Source of the DNA: an uncultured Woeseia sp.
GTDB taxonomy: Bacteria > Pseudomonadota > Gammaproteobacteria > Steroidobacterales > Woeseiaceae
Assembly (NCBI GenBank): GCA_913031125.1
Contig: CAJWFK010000007.1
Span: 1 to 64,000 of the forward strand
Direction of reading: 5' to 3'
Length of the DNA: 64,000 bases
Shown: piece by piece, positions 24,355 to 33,101 of the stretch
Layout of the letters: the number at the start of each line of letters is the position of its first letter
Numbering within the stretch: position 1 is the stretch's first letter
Notes under the pieces: model-generated
Told to the model about the DNA's origin: nothing
What the model saw: only the letters and a program-made list of their open reading frames with translations
The model's database searches: none
Position numbers and translations under genes: made by a program

Positions 24355-25979
24355 AATCGTTTAGCCCTGTCGCGTAATTCAAACTTAAGGATCTTTCCCG
24401 TTGACGTTTTCGGTAATGGTCCGAACACGACCTTTCTGGGTGCCTTGTATCGCGCCATGTTGTCACGGCAAAATTTAATAATCTCCTCTTCGGTGACACC
24501 GTCAGTATCTGCGTGTAGGTCGACAAATGCACACGGAGTTTCACCCCATTTTTTATCCGGCATCGCGGTTACAGCGGCTTCGAGCACGGCGGGATGATGG
24601 TAAAGAGTCGCCTCGACCTCGATGCTCGAAATATTCTCACCACCAGAGATGATCACGTCCTTTGAACGGTCCTTGATCTCGATATAGCCATCGGGATGCC
24701 AGACCGCGAGGTCACCCGAATGGAAATAGCCACCCGCAAAGGCATCCGAGGTGGCTGTGGGATTCTTGAGGTATCCCTTCATCACAATGTTGCCTCGAAA
24801 CATAACCTCTCCGATGGTCTGGCCATCCTTCTTTACGGGCTCGAGGGTGTCTGGATCTGCCACGATGAGTTCTTCTAACATGGGGTAGCGTACCCCTTGA
24901 CGAGCTTTCAATTTGGCCTGCGTATTTACCGGGAGTTGATCCCATTCCTCATGCCACGAACACACAACGGCGGGACCATAAACTTCTGTCAGCCCATAAG
25001 TATGGGTAACGTTGAAATTGAGTTTAGCCATGGATTCGAGGACCGCTGGTGGCGGGGCGGATGCAGCAGTCATAATATTGACCCTGTTTTCAATTCCTCC
25101 TTTGAGCTTCTGGCTTGCATTTGCCATCAGGTTGAGCACGATCGGCGCACCACACATGTGTGTCACTTTATAGCGCCTAATCGCGTCAAAAATTGCCGTA
25201 TCGCTGACGTTACGTAGGCATACATTTGTGCCATTTAGGGCAGCAATCGTCCATGGGAAGCACCATCCGTTGCAGTGAAACATCGGCAAGGTCCATAGGT
25301 AGACGGGGTGCGTATTCATGTTCCATGAGAGAATATTGGAGACGGCATTTAGGTAGGCGCCACGATGATGAGTCACGACCCCCTTGGGATTACCGGTCGT
25401 CCCTGACGTGTAACCGAGCGCTACTGCTTGCCACTCGTCGGATGGTAATAACCAACTGAATTCCGGATCACCTGTGGAGAGAAAGTCTTCATATGTAATT
25501 TCACCGAGCAGCTCACCATCTTCGACGGCAGGGTCAGGAACATCGACCACCAGGGGCGGCTCGTCGAGTTGTTCCAAGGCTGCGCTTACTACCGCGGAAA
25601 ATTCAGGATCCGTCAGCAGAACGGTGGCACCACCGTGTTTGAGCTGAAACGCAATCGCGTCGGCATCGAGACGAATATTGAGGCTATGGATCACCGCACC
25701 TGCCATTGGAATAGCAAAATTAGCCTCATACATTGCCGGTACGTTGGGGAGCATCAGGGCAACAGTATCGTCTGTTGCGACCCCATGTTGTTGAAGAGCA
25801 CTGGCAAAGCGGCAACAGCGGCGATATGTATCAAGCCAACTCTGTCGCTGATCGTTGTAAATCAGGGCACAATTCTCCGGATAGACCGATGCGGCCCGCT
25901 CAATGAAAGTCAGGGGTGAAAGCGCCGTATAGTTCGCCGAATTTTTGGCGAGATCGATCGAGTATTGCGAGTTTGGCAT
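24351..25979 (-). CDS. Acyl-CoA synthetase, AMP-binding family (DmdB-like)
   Basis: 542 residues. The adenylation motif is GYTSGTTGNPKGVVTHHRG, the middle motif YGLTEVYGP, and the C-terminal motifs GYFHSGDLAVWHPDGYIEIKDRSKD and KTSTGKILKFELR. The segment YLWTLPMFHCNGWCFPWT is shared with a clade that contains 3-methylmercaptopropionyl-CoA ligase (DmdB) and medium-chain fatty acid ligases. The start at 25979 (MPNSQYSIDL) is preferred over 25991, which would overlap the next gene. Coupled with the CoA-binding protein and metY. DMSP-derived methylmercaptopropionate is one possible substrate, not shown by sequence alone. Confidence 0.85.
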   Translation of the reverse strand: MPNSQYSIDLAKNSANYTALSPLTFIERAASVYPENCALIYNDQRQSWLDTYRRCCRFASALQQHGVATDDTVALMLPNVPAMYEANFAIPMAGAVIHSLNIRLDADAIAFQLKHGGATVLLTDPEFSAVVSAALEQLDEPPLVVDVPDPAVEDGELLGEITYEDFLSTGDPEFSWLLPSDEWQAVALGYTSGTTGNPKGVVTHHRGAYLNAVSNILSWNMNTHPVYLWTLPMFHCNGWCFPWTIAALNGTNVCLRNVSDTAIFDAIRRYKVTHMCGAPIVLNLMANASQKLKGGIENRVNIMTAASAPPPAVLESMAKLNFNVTHTYGLTEVYGPAVVCSWHEEWDQLPVNTQAKLKARQGVRYPMLEELIVADPDTLEPVKKDGQTIGEVMFRGNIVMKGYLKNPTATSDAFAGGYFHSGDLAVWHPDGYIEIKDRSKDVIISGGENISSIEVEATLYHHPAVLEAAVTAMPDKKWGETPCAFVDLHADTDGVTEEEIIKFCRDNMARYKAPRKVVFGPLPKTSTGKILKFELRDRAKRL

Positions 25980-25983
25980 CGGA

Positions 25984-26367
25984 CTAAGCAACCGAGGTTA
26001 AATATATTTTTATGATTTGTCGCCGGTGATAGTTACCAACGACCCAGGAAAACACATCTCCAATTCTAAAGGTGATTCCGTACTTATGCCTCAGGAATCG
26101 ATAAGCAGCCGCAATTTCTTCAGAATCATTAATTAATTCTGCTTTGGCACTTTGCCACTCGGCCTCAAGTTTTCCCCGATAATTACATGCTGCGATTTTT
26201 ACATCTGGAAAATTTCTGATGCGTTTGACTTTGCCTGCTTTCTTTAAAGAGTAGATATAGAGAGTGTTAGTTTGTTCATCCACCGCAAACCACACTGGAG
26301 TATCTACATAGTTACCGTTTTTCTTTCGAGTGGAAAGATTAATGTATTTCAATTGGTCGGAAATCAT
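25984..26367 (-). CDS. PPOX-class probable F420-dependent enzyme (Rv2061-like)
   Basis: 127 residues of the split-barrel flavin/F420-binding fold. The features TRKKNGNYVDTPVWFAVDEQTN, KAGKVKRIRNFPDVKIAACNYRGK and the C-terminal RFLRHKYG fit the Rv2061c group of pyridoxamine-oxidase-like proteins, which bind F420 and reduce small unsaturated compounds or quinones. It is divergent from cofE with 98 bp between starts, and its 3' end lies 4 bp from the acyl-CoA synthetase start. Its position beside the F420 genes supports F420 rather than FMN as cofactor. Substrate unknown. Confidence 0.8.
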   Translation of the reverse strand: MISDQLKYINLSTRKKNGNYVDTPVWFAVDEQTNTLYIYSLKKAGKVKRIRNFPDVKIAACNYRGKLEAEWQSAKAELINDSEEIAAAYRFLRHKYGITFRIGDVFSWVVGNYHRRQIIKIYLTSVA

Positions 26368-26465
26368 ACTAGCTAGCCTTTTACATGTAATATTGTTTTA
26401 TTAGTACTAAGAACAAATTTGTTATCAGATCAGCCAGGCCTCTATAGGTTAATGTGAGACTAGCA

Positions 26466-27230
26466 ATGCAATCATCACTCTCAATCCATGCACTGGTTGG
26501 TATCCCGATTGTAAACACTGGTGATGATATTGCATCCCTTATAAGTACTGCGGTTTCGGATCCTGGGATGTCACTTGTGGATGGTGACATCGTGGTTGTC
26601 TCACAAAAGATTGTTTCGCTTGCTGAAAATAGGCTAGTTCATCTGGACAGCGTAAAGGTATCTGCTAAGGCCCTCAAATTAGCTAATGAGACTGATAAAG
26701 ATCCAAGGCTTGTCGAATTGATACTTCAAGAATCAACCGCTGTTATCCGAGCAAAACCCGGCGTTATCATTGTTCGGAATCGGCTTGGTTTTGTTGGAGC
26801 CAATGCAGGTATAGATCAATCAAATATTGACCACTCAGGCGGAGAGTCTGCATTGCTATTACCTGTGGACCCTGACGGGACAGCAAGGAAAATTAGAAGC
26901 TTTCTAATGCAGGATTTAGGATGCAATATTGGTGTCATCATCAGTGATAGCACTAACAGGCCATGGCGTTTGGGTTCGATTGGTGCTGCTATTGGCAGCG
27001 CTGGCATTACTGTGATTGATGATCGTCGTGGTGACGACGATCTATATGGTCGAAAAATGAAAATAACAGAAATTAACAGGGCAGATGCCATTGCCGCCGC
27101 CGCAGTGTTAATCATGGGTGAAACTGCTGAAAAAACGCCAGTAGCGATCGTTCATGGGTTTTCTGCAGAGGATAGCGGTGATGGGGCGAAACTAAGTATT
27201 CGGTCTATTGAAGAAGACCTGTTTTTGTGA
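26466..27230 (+). CDS. cofE: Coenzyme F420-0:L-glutamate ligase (CofE)
   Basis: 254 residues, a single-domain CofE as in archaea, without the C-terminal FMN domain of actinobacterial FbiB. ALVGIPIVNTGDDIASLI, DGDIVVVSQKIVSLAENR, IIVRNRLGFVGANAGIDQSN and ISDSTNRPWRLGSIGAAIG are the conserved stretches. It adds glutamates to F420-0 with GTP. The ATG at 26466 is chosen because homology begins at QSSLSIHALVG; a GTG at 26454 is the alternative. First gene of the F420 operon, ending one base before the cofD start. Confidence 0.93.
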   Translation: MQSSLSIHALVGIPIVNTGDDIASLISTAVSDPGMSLVDGDIVVVSQKIVSLAENRLVHLDSVKVSAKALKLANETDKDPRLVELILQESTAVIRAKPGVIIVRNRLGFVGANAGIDQSNIDHSGGESALLLPVDPDGTARKIRSFLMQDLGCNIGVIISDSTNRPWRLGSIGAAIGSAGITVIDDRRGDDDLYGRKMKITEINRADAIAAAAVLIMGETAEKTPVAIVHGFSAEDSGDGAKLSIRSIEEDLFL

Positions 27231-27231
27231 C

Positions 27232-28245
27232 ATGGCTGGACGAGGATTCTATCTTGCGATTACTGGGGGAATTGGCGGTGCCAAATTAGCACTCGGACTG
27301 TCACGTATTTTATCACCTGAAGCGCTCGTTTTAGTTGTCAACACGGGCGATGATTTCGAGCATTATGGGTTGCATATCTCGCCGGATGTGGACACCTTGA
27401 TCTATACGCTTGGTGGACAATGTAATCAGGACACTGGTTGGGGGAGAAGTGAGGAGAGTTGGACATTTATGTCTGCACTTGAGGCTCTCGGTGGAGAAAC
27501 GTGGTTCCAGTTGGGCGATAAGGACCTGGCGATGCATGTGCTGAGAACCAATCTACTTCAGGATGGGCTATCACTAGGTGAGATAACAAGTAAGTTAGCA
27601 GGGTCATTTGGCATACAGAATTCTATCCTGCCAATGACAAATGATTTTGTTCAAACGAAAGTCAATACAGTTGATGGATTGTTGAGTTTTCAGCACTATT
27701 TTGTCCGGGAACGCTGTAAACCGGTAGTCCGTGAAATCTTGTATGATGGTGCATCGATTGCTGCACCGAATCCAGACATAGTTAGTGCTCTTAATGACGA
27801 AAATCTTTCCGGTGTTATTTTGTGTCCATCCAATCCCTTCCTTAGTATTGACCCTTTCCTATCGATTGGTGGGGTGCGTGATTGTCTTAGGAACTGTCGA
27901 GCTCCTATTATCGCGGTATCACCACTTGTCAGTGGCAAGGCGATAAAAGGTCCTTTGGCAAAAATTATGAGTGAATTGTCAATTCCCGTTAAAGCAAACT
28001 CGATTGCTAAGCACTATAGTGAGTTTTTGGATGGTTTTGTACTGGATAATGAGGATCGTGAGTGGGAACAGACGATCACAGAATCTGGTATTAATGCACT
28101 AGTTACAAATATAGTGATGCGGACGATGGAAGACCGTGAACAATTAGCGAGAGATTGTATTGAACTGATTGACCGGTTAGCCGAAAAACCGTTGAAAAAA
28201 GGGGGGGCTAAGAATGACAAGCCGATGGGCAGTGATTCCGGTTAA
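27232..28245 (+). CDS. cofD: 2-phospho-L-lactate transferase (CofD/FbiA)
   Basis: 337 residues. The nucleotide-binding start LAITGGIGGAKLALGLSRIL and the deazaflavin-binding motif VVNTGDDFEHYGLHISPDVDTLIYTLGG are diagnostic, as are GWGRSEESWTF and VILCPSNPFLSIDPFL. It joins the activated phospho-three-carbon acid from CofC to the deazaflavin Fo, giving F420-0 or its dehydro form. The ATG at 27232, one base after the cofE stop, is preferred over the in-frame ATG at 27208 inside cofE. It overlaps cofC by 32 bp. Confidence 0.95.
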   Translation: MAGRGFYLAITGGIGGAKLALGLSRILSPEALVLVVNTGDDFEHYGLHISPDVDTLIYTLGGQCNQDTGWGRSEESWTFMSALEALGGETWFQLGDKDLAMHVLRTNLLQDGLSLGEITSKLAGSFGIQNSILPMTNDFVQTKVNTVDGLLSFQHYFVRERCKPVVREILYDGASIAAPNPDIVSALNDENLSGVILCPSNPFLSIDPFLSIGGVRDCLRNCRAPIIAVSPLVSGKAIKGPLAKIMSELSIPVKANSIAKHYSEFLDGFVLDNEDREWEQTITESGINALVTNIVMRTMEDREQLARDCIELIDRLAEKPLKKGGAKNDKPMGSDSG

Positions 28246-28903
28246 GCACGCAGCCAAATCTAAACAACGACTGGCGGAGATCTTAAGGCCAGTAGAGCGG
28301 CAGCAGCTTACATTGGTTATGCTTCGCGATGTTCTGGATATAGTGTGCAAGAGTCATTCCTTAAATGGCGTTTTGGTTGCCACTCGATCAGCGCAGGTAG
28401 GAGAGATTGCACAGCGATGCGGCGCTGAAGTGTATACAGAATCAGCTGATGCGGACCATTCAGTGGCAGTGTCTCAGGCCTGCAAGCATCTCTATTCTGC
28501 AAAACAGGCTAATACTGTCATGGTGATACCAGGCGATGTTCCGTGTATTACCTCTGAGGATATTGATGTGCTTTTGTCCAAGCATGACCGAATTACCTTG
28601 ATACCAGATAGTCGGGGGGAGGGTACAAATGGCATTATTGCGTCACCGCCCAATGCACTTGAATTTCAGTTCGGCAAGAAAAGTCTTGGTCGGCACTCTG
28701 TTTCGGCATCGGAAAGTGGCATATTGGCTCAAATAATCGTTAATAAAAATATGTCATTAGATATCGACTATCCTGAGGATCTTGCTCGTGTGATAGCAGA
28801 ATTACCGGCGGACGGATCTGGGACACGTCACTTTCTGGAAGATAGCGGGATTTCCGGACGTATTGCCAAAATCCAGTATCTACAAAGTACCAATCTTCAT
28901 TAG
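28214..28903 (+). CDS. cofC: 2-phospho-L-lactate guanylyltransferase family (CofC/FbiD)
   Basis: 229 residues. The N-terminal WAVIPVKHAAKSKQRLAEIL, the VMVIPGDVPCITSEDID segment and SRGEGTNGIIASPP fit the CofC/FbiD nucleotidyltransferases. These activate 2-phospholactate, phosphoenolpyruvate or, in some proteobacteria, 3-phosphoglycerate with GTP; which one is used cannot be read directly. The start overlaps the cofD end by 32 bp, implying tight coupling. It ends about 90 bp before the GTG start of fbiC. Confidence 0.88.
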   Translation: MTSRWAVIPVKHAAKSKQRLAEILRPVERQQLTLVMLRDVLDIVCKSHSLNGVLVATRSAQVGEIAQRCGAEVYTESADADHSVAVSQACKHLYSAKQANTVMVIPGDVPCITSEDIDVLLSKHDRITLIPDSRGEGTNGIIASPPNALEFQFGKKSLGRHSVSASESGILAQIIVNKNMSLDIDYPEDLARVIAELPADGSGTRHFLEDSGISGRIAKIQYLQSTNLH

Positions 28904-28993
28904 AATTTTGGATATGGGAGATTACACATAGAAAAGAGAGCGACAAAAACAAGATCTCACAACCTACCGAACAGGCGGGTTGCTCTAACGTGG

Positions 28994-31336
28994 GTGGATA
29001 AGGCGGCAGAGGAACTTTCCGATATTGCTGAACCTTTAAGAGACGCTGGGCATGGCAACCTTATTACCTATTCGCGAAAAGTGTTTATTCCATTAACCCA
29101 ACTCTGTCGAGATGTTTGCCATTACTGCACATTTGCCAAGACCCCCAAGCAACTGGATTCTTTGTATCTGTCGCCAGAACAAGTCATTGAGGTAGCTCGC
29201 AAAGGTCAAGAACTTGGTTGCAAGGAAGCATTATTTACCTTAGGAGAAAAACCGGAGTTACGGTACCGGGCAGCCCGTGCAGCGCTTAATACACTGGGAT
29301 ATGGGACCACACTTGAGTACCTGAGGGACGCAGCAAAAATTGTCTATGAAGAGACTGGATTATTGCCTCATTTGAATCCGGGAACGATGACGTCTGCCGA
29401 ACTTCAGATGTTGAGGCCTGTTTCGCCCTCCATGGGGATTATGCTGGAAAGCTCATCTCCCAGGCTGACCGAGAAAGGTATGCCGCATTTTGGGTCCCCG
29501 GATAAAGATCCGACTTTAAGGCTTGCAACTCTTGAATCTGCTGGACAGGCAAAAGTCCCGTGTACTTCGGGAATATTGATTGGTATCGGGGAGACGAGAG
29601 CAGAACGAATTGACTCGTTGCTGAAACTAAGAGATTTACACGAAAGATATGGTCACCTGCAGGAAATTATCATCCAGAATTTCCGGGCTAAGACGGACAC
29701 GAAGATGGCCAACTTTCCGGAACCTGATCTTGAAGAGTTGATCTGGACGATTGCGGTTGCGCGTATTTTGTTTGGTTCGGAGATGAATATACAAGCGCCA
29801 CCGAACTTAAGCAGCGGCGAGTTACCTAAAATAATCGCCGCCGGTATTAATGACTGGGGAGGTGTTTCCCCAGTGACTCCCGATTTCGTCAATCCCGAAG
29901 CGCCATGGCCACATCTCGATGTGCTAAAGCAGGAAACAGCTGGCGCAGGTAAATTTTTAACCGAACGACTGACTATCTATCCCCAATATGCTCGTGAACG
30001 ATTGGAGTGGACCGATACTCAGTGGCACAGACCGTTGCAGCGACTTATTGATGCGAACGGATTCCCACGTGCTGAAAAATGGACTCCCGGTTCCATAGAG
30101 CAACCACCGAAGCTCTTACGACATACAACTGGTAGTTCCACCACTTCGGTTTCACCAGATGTCACTAGAATTCTCTCTAAGGTTCTGGACCAGGTGGCGT
30201 TGGATGAAAATGAGATCACCAGGCTTTTTAATACGTATGGTGATGACTTCGTTGCTGTTACTGTAGCGGCTGACAACCTTCGCCGCACAATGAATGGTGA
30301 CGAAGTGACCTATGTTGTCACCCGTAACATCAACTATACGAATATATGTTTTTATCACTGTAAATTTTGTGCATTTTCAAAGGGCAAGGTTGCTGAGGAA
30401 TTGCGTGGTGCCCCATATGACCTAAGTATCGATGAAATACAGCGTCGTGTACTCGAGGCATGGGAACGCGGTGCCACAGAAGTCTGTATGCAGGGCGGTA
30501 TATCACCTAGGTATACCGGAGAAACCTACCTGCAAATTTTGCGTGCGGTGAAAGAAACAGTCCCGGATATGCATGTACATGCTTTTTCACCGCTTGAGGT
30601 TTGGCAAGGTGCCCAAACACTCGGTCTGGATCTTGATGCTTACCTGCAACAATTAAAAGAGGCAGGTCTTTCGTCCTTACCGGGAACTGCAGCAGAAATT
30701 CTGGATGATGAGGTACGCCGAATCATATGTCCGGACAAGATTTCGACAGATGAATGGTTGCATGTAATGAGAACAGCTCACGGGTTGGGGTTGCGCTCAA
30801 CGGCGACCATCATGTTCGGGCATGTCGAGCAGCCTAAGCATTGGGCGAGGCACCTAATTCGTGTGCGGGACTTGCAGTCGGAAACCGGAGGATTCACAGA
30901 ATTTGTTCCATTACCGTTTGTGCATATGGAAGCTCCAATGTATCTGCGCGGGATGGCTCGCAAGGGACCTAGCTGGAGAGAATCAGTATTGATGCATGCT
31001 GTAGCTAGATTAGCGTTGCATCCACGGATTACAAATATCCAGGTGTCATGGGTGAAGATGGGAATTGACGGTGCGATTGCGTGTCTGAATAGCGGGTGTA
31101 ATGATCTTGGAGGGACGTTGATGAATGAAAGCATCTCGAGAGCCGCCGGAGCCGAGCATGGTCAGGAATTATCACCTAAGAATATGGAGAAACTTATTAA
31201 CGGGATCGATCGTCAGTCTCGCCAACGGACGACTTTTTATGGTGATGCTTCGGAAGAGCGTATTAGAGCAGCTCTGCATGCTACCCCATGTTTAACAATT
31301 AAAAATACGCCAATAGAGCGACATGCATTCAGATAG
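28994..31336 (+). CDS. fbiC: Fo synthase, fused CofG-CofH (FbiC)
   Basis: 780 residues with two radical-SAM halves. The CofG part has its Fe-S cysteines at C38, C42 and C45 (CRDVCHYC) and the CofH part at C452, C456 and C459 (CFYHCKFC). Together they build the deazaflavin Fo from tyrosine and a flavin precursor. The fused form is that of actinobacteria and F420-making proteobacteria. The GTG at 28994 gives a start shortly before the conserved ITYSRKVFIPLTQLC; the frame stays open upstream to 28904 without ATG, GTG or TTG, so a little more N-terminus from a rare start is possible. Confidence 0.95.
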   Translation: MDKAAEELSDIAEPLRDAGHGNLITYSRKVFIPLTQLCRDVCHYCTFAKTPKQLDSLYLSPEQVIEVARKGQELGCKEALFTLGEKPELRYRAARAALNTLGYGTTLEYLRDAAKIVYEETGLLPHLNPGTMTSAELQMLRPVSPSMGIMLESSSPRLTEKGMPHFGSPDKDPTLRLATLESAGQAKVPCTSGILIGIGETRAERIDSLLKLRDLHERYGHLQEIIIQNFRAKTDTKMANFPEPDLEELIWTIAVARILFGSEMNIQAPPNLSSGELPKIIAAGINDWGGVSPVTPDFVNPEAPWPHLDVLKQETAGAGKFLTERLTIYPQYARERLEWTDTQWHRPLQRLIDANGFPRAEKWTPGSIEQPPKLLRHTTGSSTTSVSPDVTRILSKVLDQVALDENEITRLFNTYGDDFVAVTVAADNLRRTMNGDEVTYVVTRNINYTNICFYHCKFCAFSKGKVAEELRGAPYDLSIDEIQRRVLEAWERGATEVCMQGGISPRYTGETYLQILRAVKETVPDMHVHAFSPLEVWQGAQTLGLDLDAYLQQLKEAGLSSLPGTAAEILDDEVRRIICPDKISTDEWLHVMRTAHGLGLRSTATIMFGHVEQPKHWARHLIRVRDLQSETGGFTEFVPLPFVHMEAPMYLRGMARKGPSWRESVLMHAVARLALHPRITNIQVSWVKMGIDGAIACLNSGCNDLGGTLMNESISRAAGAEHGQELSPKNMEKLINGIDRQSRQRTTFYGDASEERIRAALHATPCLTIKNTPIERHAFR

Positions 31337-31399
31337 GATTGTTTAAAGGTGGACATAGCTTATTAAGCTTAGAGGCCAGTTAGAATCTTTGGAGAACAT

Positions 31400-32389
31400 A
31401 TGCAGATTGGAATGATAGGGCTTGGTCGAATGGGCGCGAGTATGGTGCAACGCCTCCTCCTGGATGGGCATGATTGTGTAGTTAACGACAGGTCAGACGC
31501 TGCGATCAGGAGAATGGTTGCGGATGGAGCCAAACCAGCAGAAACGCTTAATGATCTGGTTCAATTGCTTCAGCCACCTCGTGCAGTATGGATTATGCTG
31601 CCAGAAAATATTGTTGATGAAGTGATCAATGATCTGGCTAACCTGCTTGACAAGGGTGACACAGTTATTGACGGTGGTAACTCTAATTTTCTGGAAGATG
31701 CCCGACGTGCTGAGTCTCTTAAGGCAAAGGGTCTTCATTACATTGATGTAGGTACCAGTGGCGGAGTATGGGGGCGCGAGCGCGGTTATTGCCTGATGAT
31801 TGGCGGTGAACACGAAGCAGTGGATCGTTTGACTCCGGTTTTCCGTACCTTAGCACCAGGAGAGCAAGCGGCCTCACAGACGGATGGCAGAAAAAATGAC
31901 CAGTCGACAGCCCACGAAGGTTACCTGCACTGCGGCGGGCATGGGGCTGGTCATTTTACAAAGATGGTCCATAACGCAATAGAATATAGCGTTATGGCGG
32001 CTTATGGCGAAGGTTTTGCCATGCTGGATAAGGTTAATGGGGAGCCCGTAAATCGGCATCCCTCCCTTGAGAAATTGCAAGTCGATGCTGATGTTGGTGA
32101 GGTCGCGGAGTTGTGGCGTCGGGGCAGTGTTATAGGCTCTTGGCTTCTCGATCTTTCGGCAGAAAGTCTTCAAGCGGATCCGCAACTTGAACAATTCAGT
32201 GCGGAAGTCTCCGATTCGGGAGAGGGACGATGGGCGGTTAATACAGCTGTGAACCTGGGTATTCCGGCTCACGTGTTCTCAGCAGCCTTGTTTAACCGTT
32301 TCAGTTCCCGTAAAGAAACGGTATATGCGAATAAGTTGCAGTCTGCTCTTCGTTACGCATTTGGTGGTCATAACGAAAAACCTGAATGA
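31400..32389 (+). CDS. gnd: 6-phosphogluconate dehydrogenase, decarboxylating (short type)
   Basis: 329 residues, the short form (NAD-type YqeC/GntZ-like) rather than the ~470-residue classical Gnd. The Rossmann motif GMIGLGRMGASM is at residues 4-15, the cofactor loop reads VVNDRSDAAIRRM, VIDGGNSNFLEDARR and YIDVGTSGGVWG bind 6-phosphogluconate, and HFTKMVHNAIEYSVM carries the catalytic Lys. It makes ribulose 5-phosphate and CO2. NAD, NADP or F420 use cannot be fixed; the Arg-Ser after the second strand could favour NADP. A GGAG lies before the ATG. It overlaps pgl by 4 bp (ATGA). Confidence 0.9.
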   Translation: MQIGMIGLGRMGASMVQRLLLDGHDCVVNDRSDAAIRRMVADGAKPAETLNDLVQLLQPPRAVWIMLPENIVDEVINDLANLLDKGDTVIDGGNSNFLEDARRAESLKAKGLHYIDVGTSGGVWGRERGYCLMIGGEHEAVDRLTPVFRTLAPGEQAASQTDGRKNDQSTAHEGYLHCGGHGAGHFTKMVHNAIEYSVMAAYGEGFAMLDKVNGEPVNRHPSLEKLQVDADVGEVAELWRRGSVIGSWLLDLSAESLQADPQLEQFSAEVSDSGEGRWAVNTAVNLGIPAHVFSAALFNRFSSRKETVYANKLQSALRYAFGGHNEKPE

Positions 32390-33084
32390 AGATTTGCCAG
32401 TACAATACGCCCGATGCTGTTGCCGCTGCGGGCGCTCAATTTCTTTTTAATTCTGCGCAGCATGCGATTAGTGCCCGTAATCAATTTACTCTCGCATTAA
32501 GTGGTGGCCAGACACCATGGCAAATGCTGCGAATACTCGCTGAAAGCGATTTACCGTGGGACTATGTGAAGATTTTGCAGGTAGATGAACGTGTTGCTCC
32601 GAATCAAGCGAAAGAAAGGAACCTAAGTTCTCTTAGGGAGGCGCTCTGCGACCATATACGTTTGCCACCCGAAAATTTGTTGGCGATGCCGGTCGTTACG
32701 GGTGACCTTGATGCTGCGGCTGCAAAATATGCTAACCAATTAGCTAATATATTAGGAAATCAACCGGTCCTGGATGTCGTCCACTTGGGCCTTGGCAGCG
32801 ACGGACACACTGCGTCCCTGGTGCCTCAAGACAGTGTTCTGGAGACGACGGATCGAGACGTAGATGTTACCGGAATGTACTGTGGTAATAGACGAATGAC
32901 GCTGACATACCCAATAATTAATCGTGCACGGGATATATTGTGGTTGATCATAGGCCAGAACAAATCCAGTATGCTGGATCGATTAATAAAGGCGGACATT
33001 AGTATACCTGCTGGAAGAGTTAACCCTCAACGGGCTACAATTTTCACGGATGTACCGGTTGTTTCTGGCCAATCTGGAATGTAA
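32386..33084 (+). CDS. pgl: 6-phosphogluconolactonase (DevB type)
   Basis: 232 residues. The motifs LALSGGQTPWQMLRIL, VDERVAPNQAKERN and LGLGSDGHTASLVPQD are the conserved phosphate- and catalytic-site stretches of DevB-type lactonases related to glucosamine-6-phosphate isomerase. It hydrolyses 6-phosphoglucono-lactone, the product of glucose-6-phosphate dehydrogenation. It lies between gnd and fgd, coupled to gnd by an ATGA overlap and 17 bp from fgd, making the three an oxidative pentose phosphate set. Confidence 0.93.
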   Translation: MKICQYNTPDAVAAAGAQFLFNSAQHAISARNQFTLALSGGQTPWQMLRILAESDLPWDYVKILQVDERVAPNQAKERNLSSLREALCDHIRLPPENLLAMPVVTGDLDAAAAKYANQLANILGNQPVLDVVHLGLGSDGHTASLVPQDSVLETTDRDVDVTGMYCGNRRMTLTYPIINRARDILWLIIGQNKSSMLDRLIKADISIPAGRVNPQRATIFTDVPVVSGQSGM

Positions 33085-33101
33085 AAAGACGTTACTTAGC
33101 C

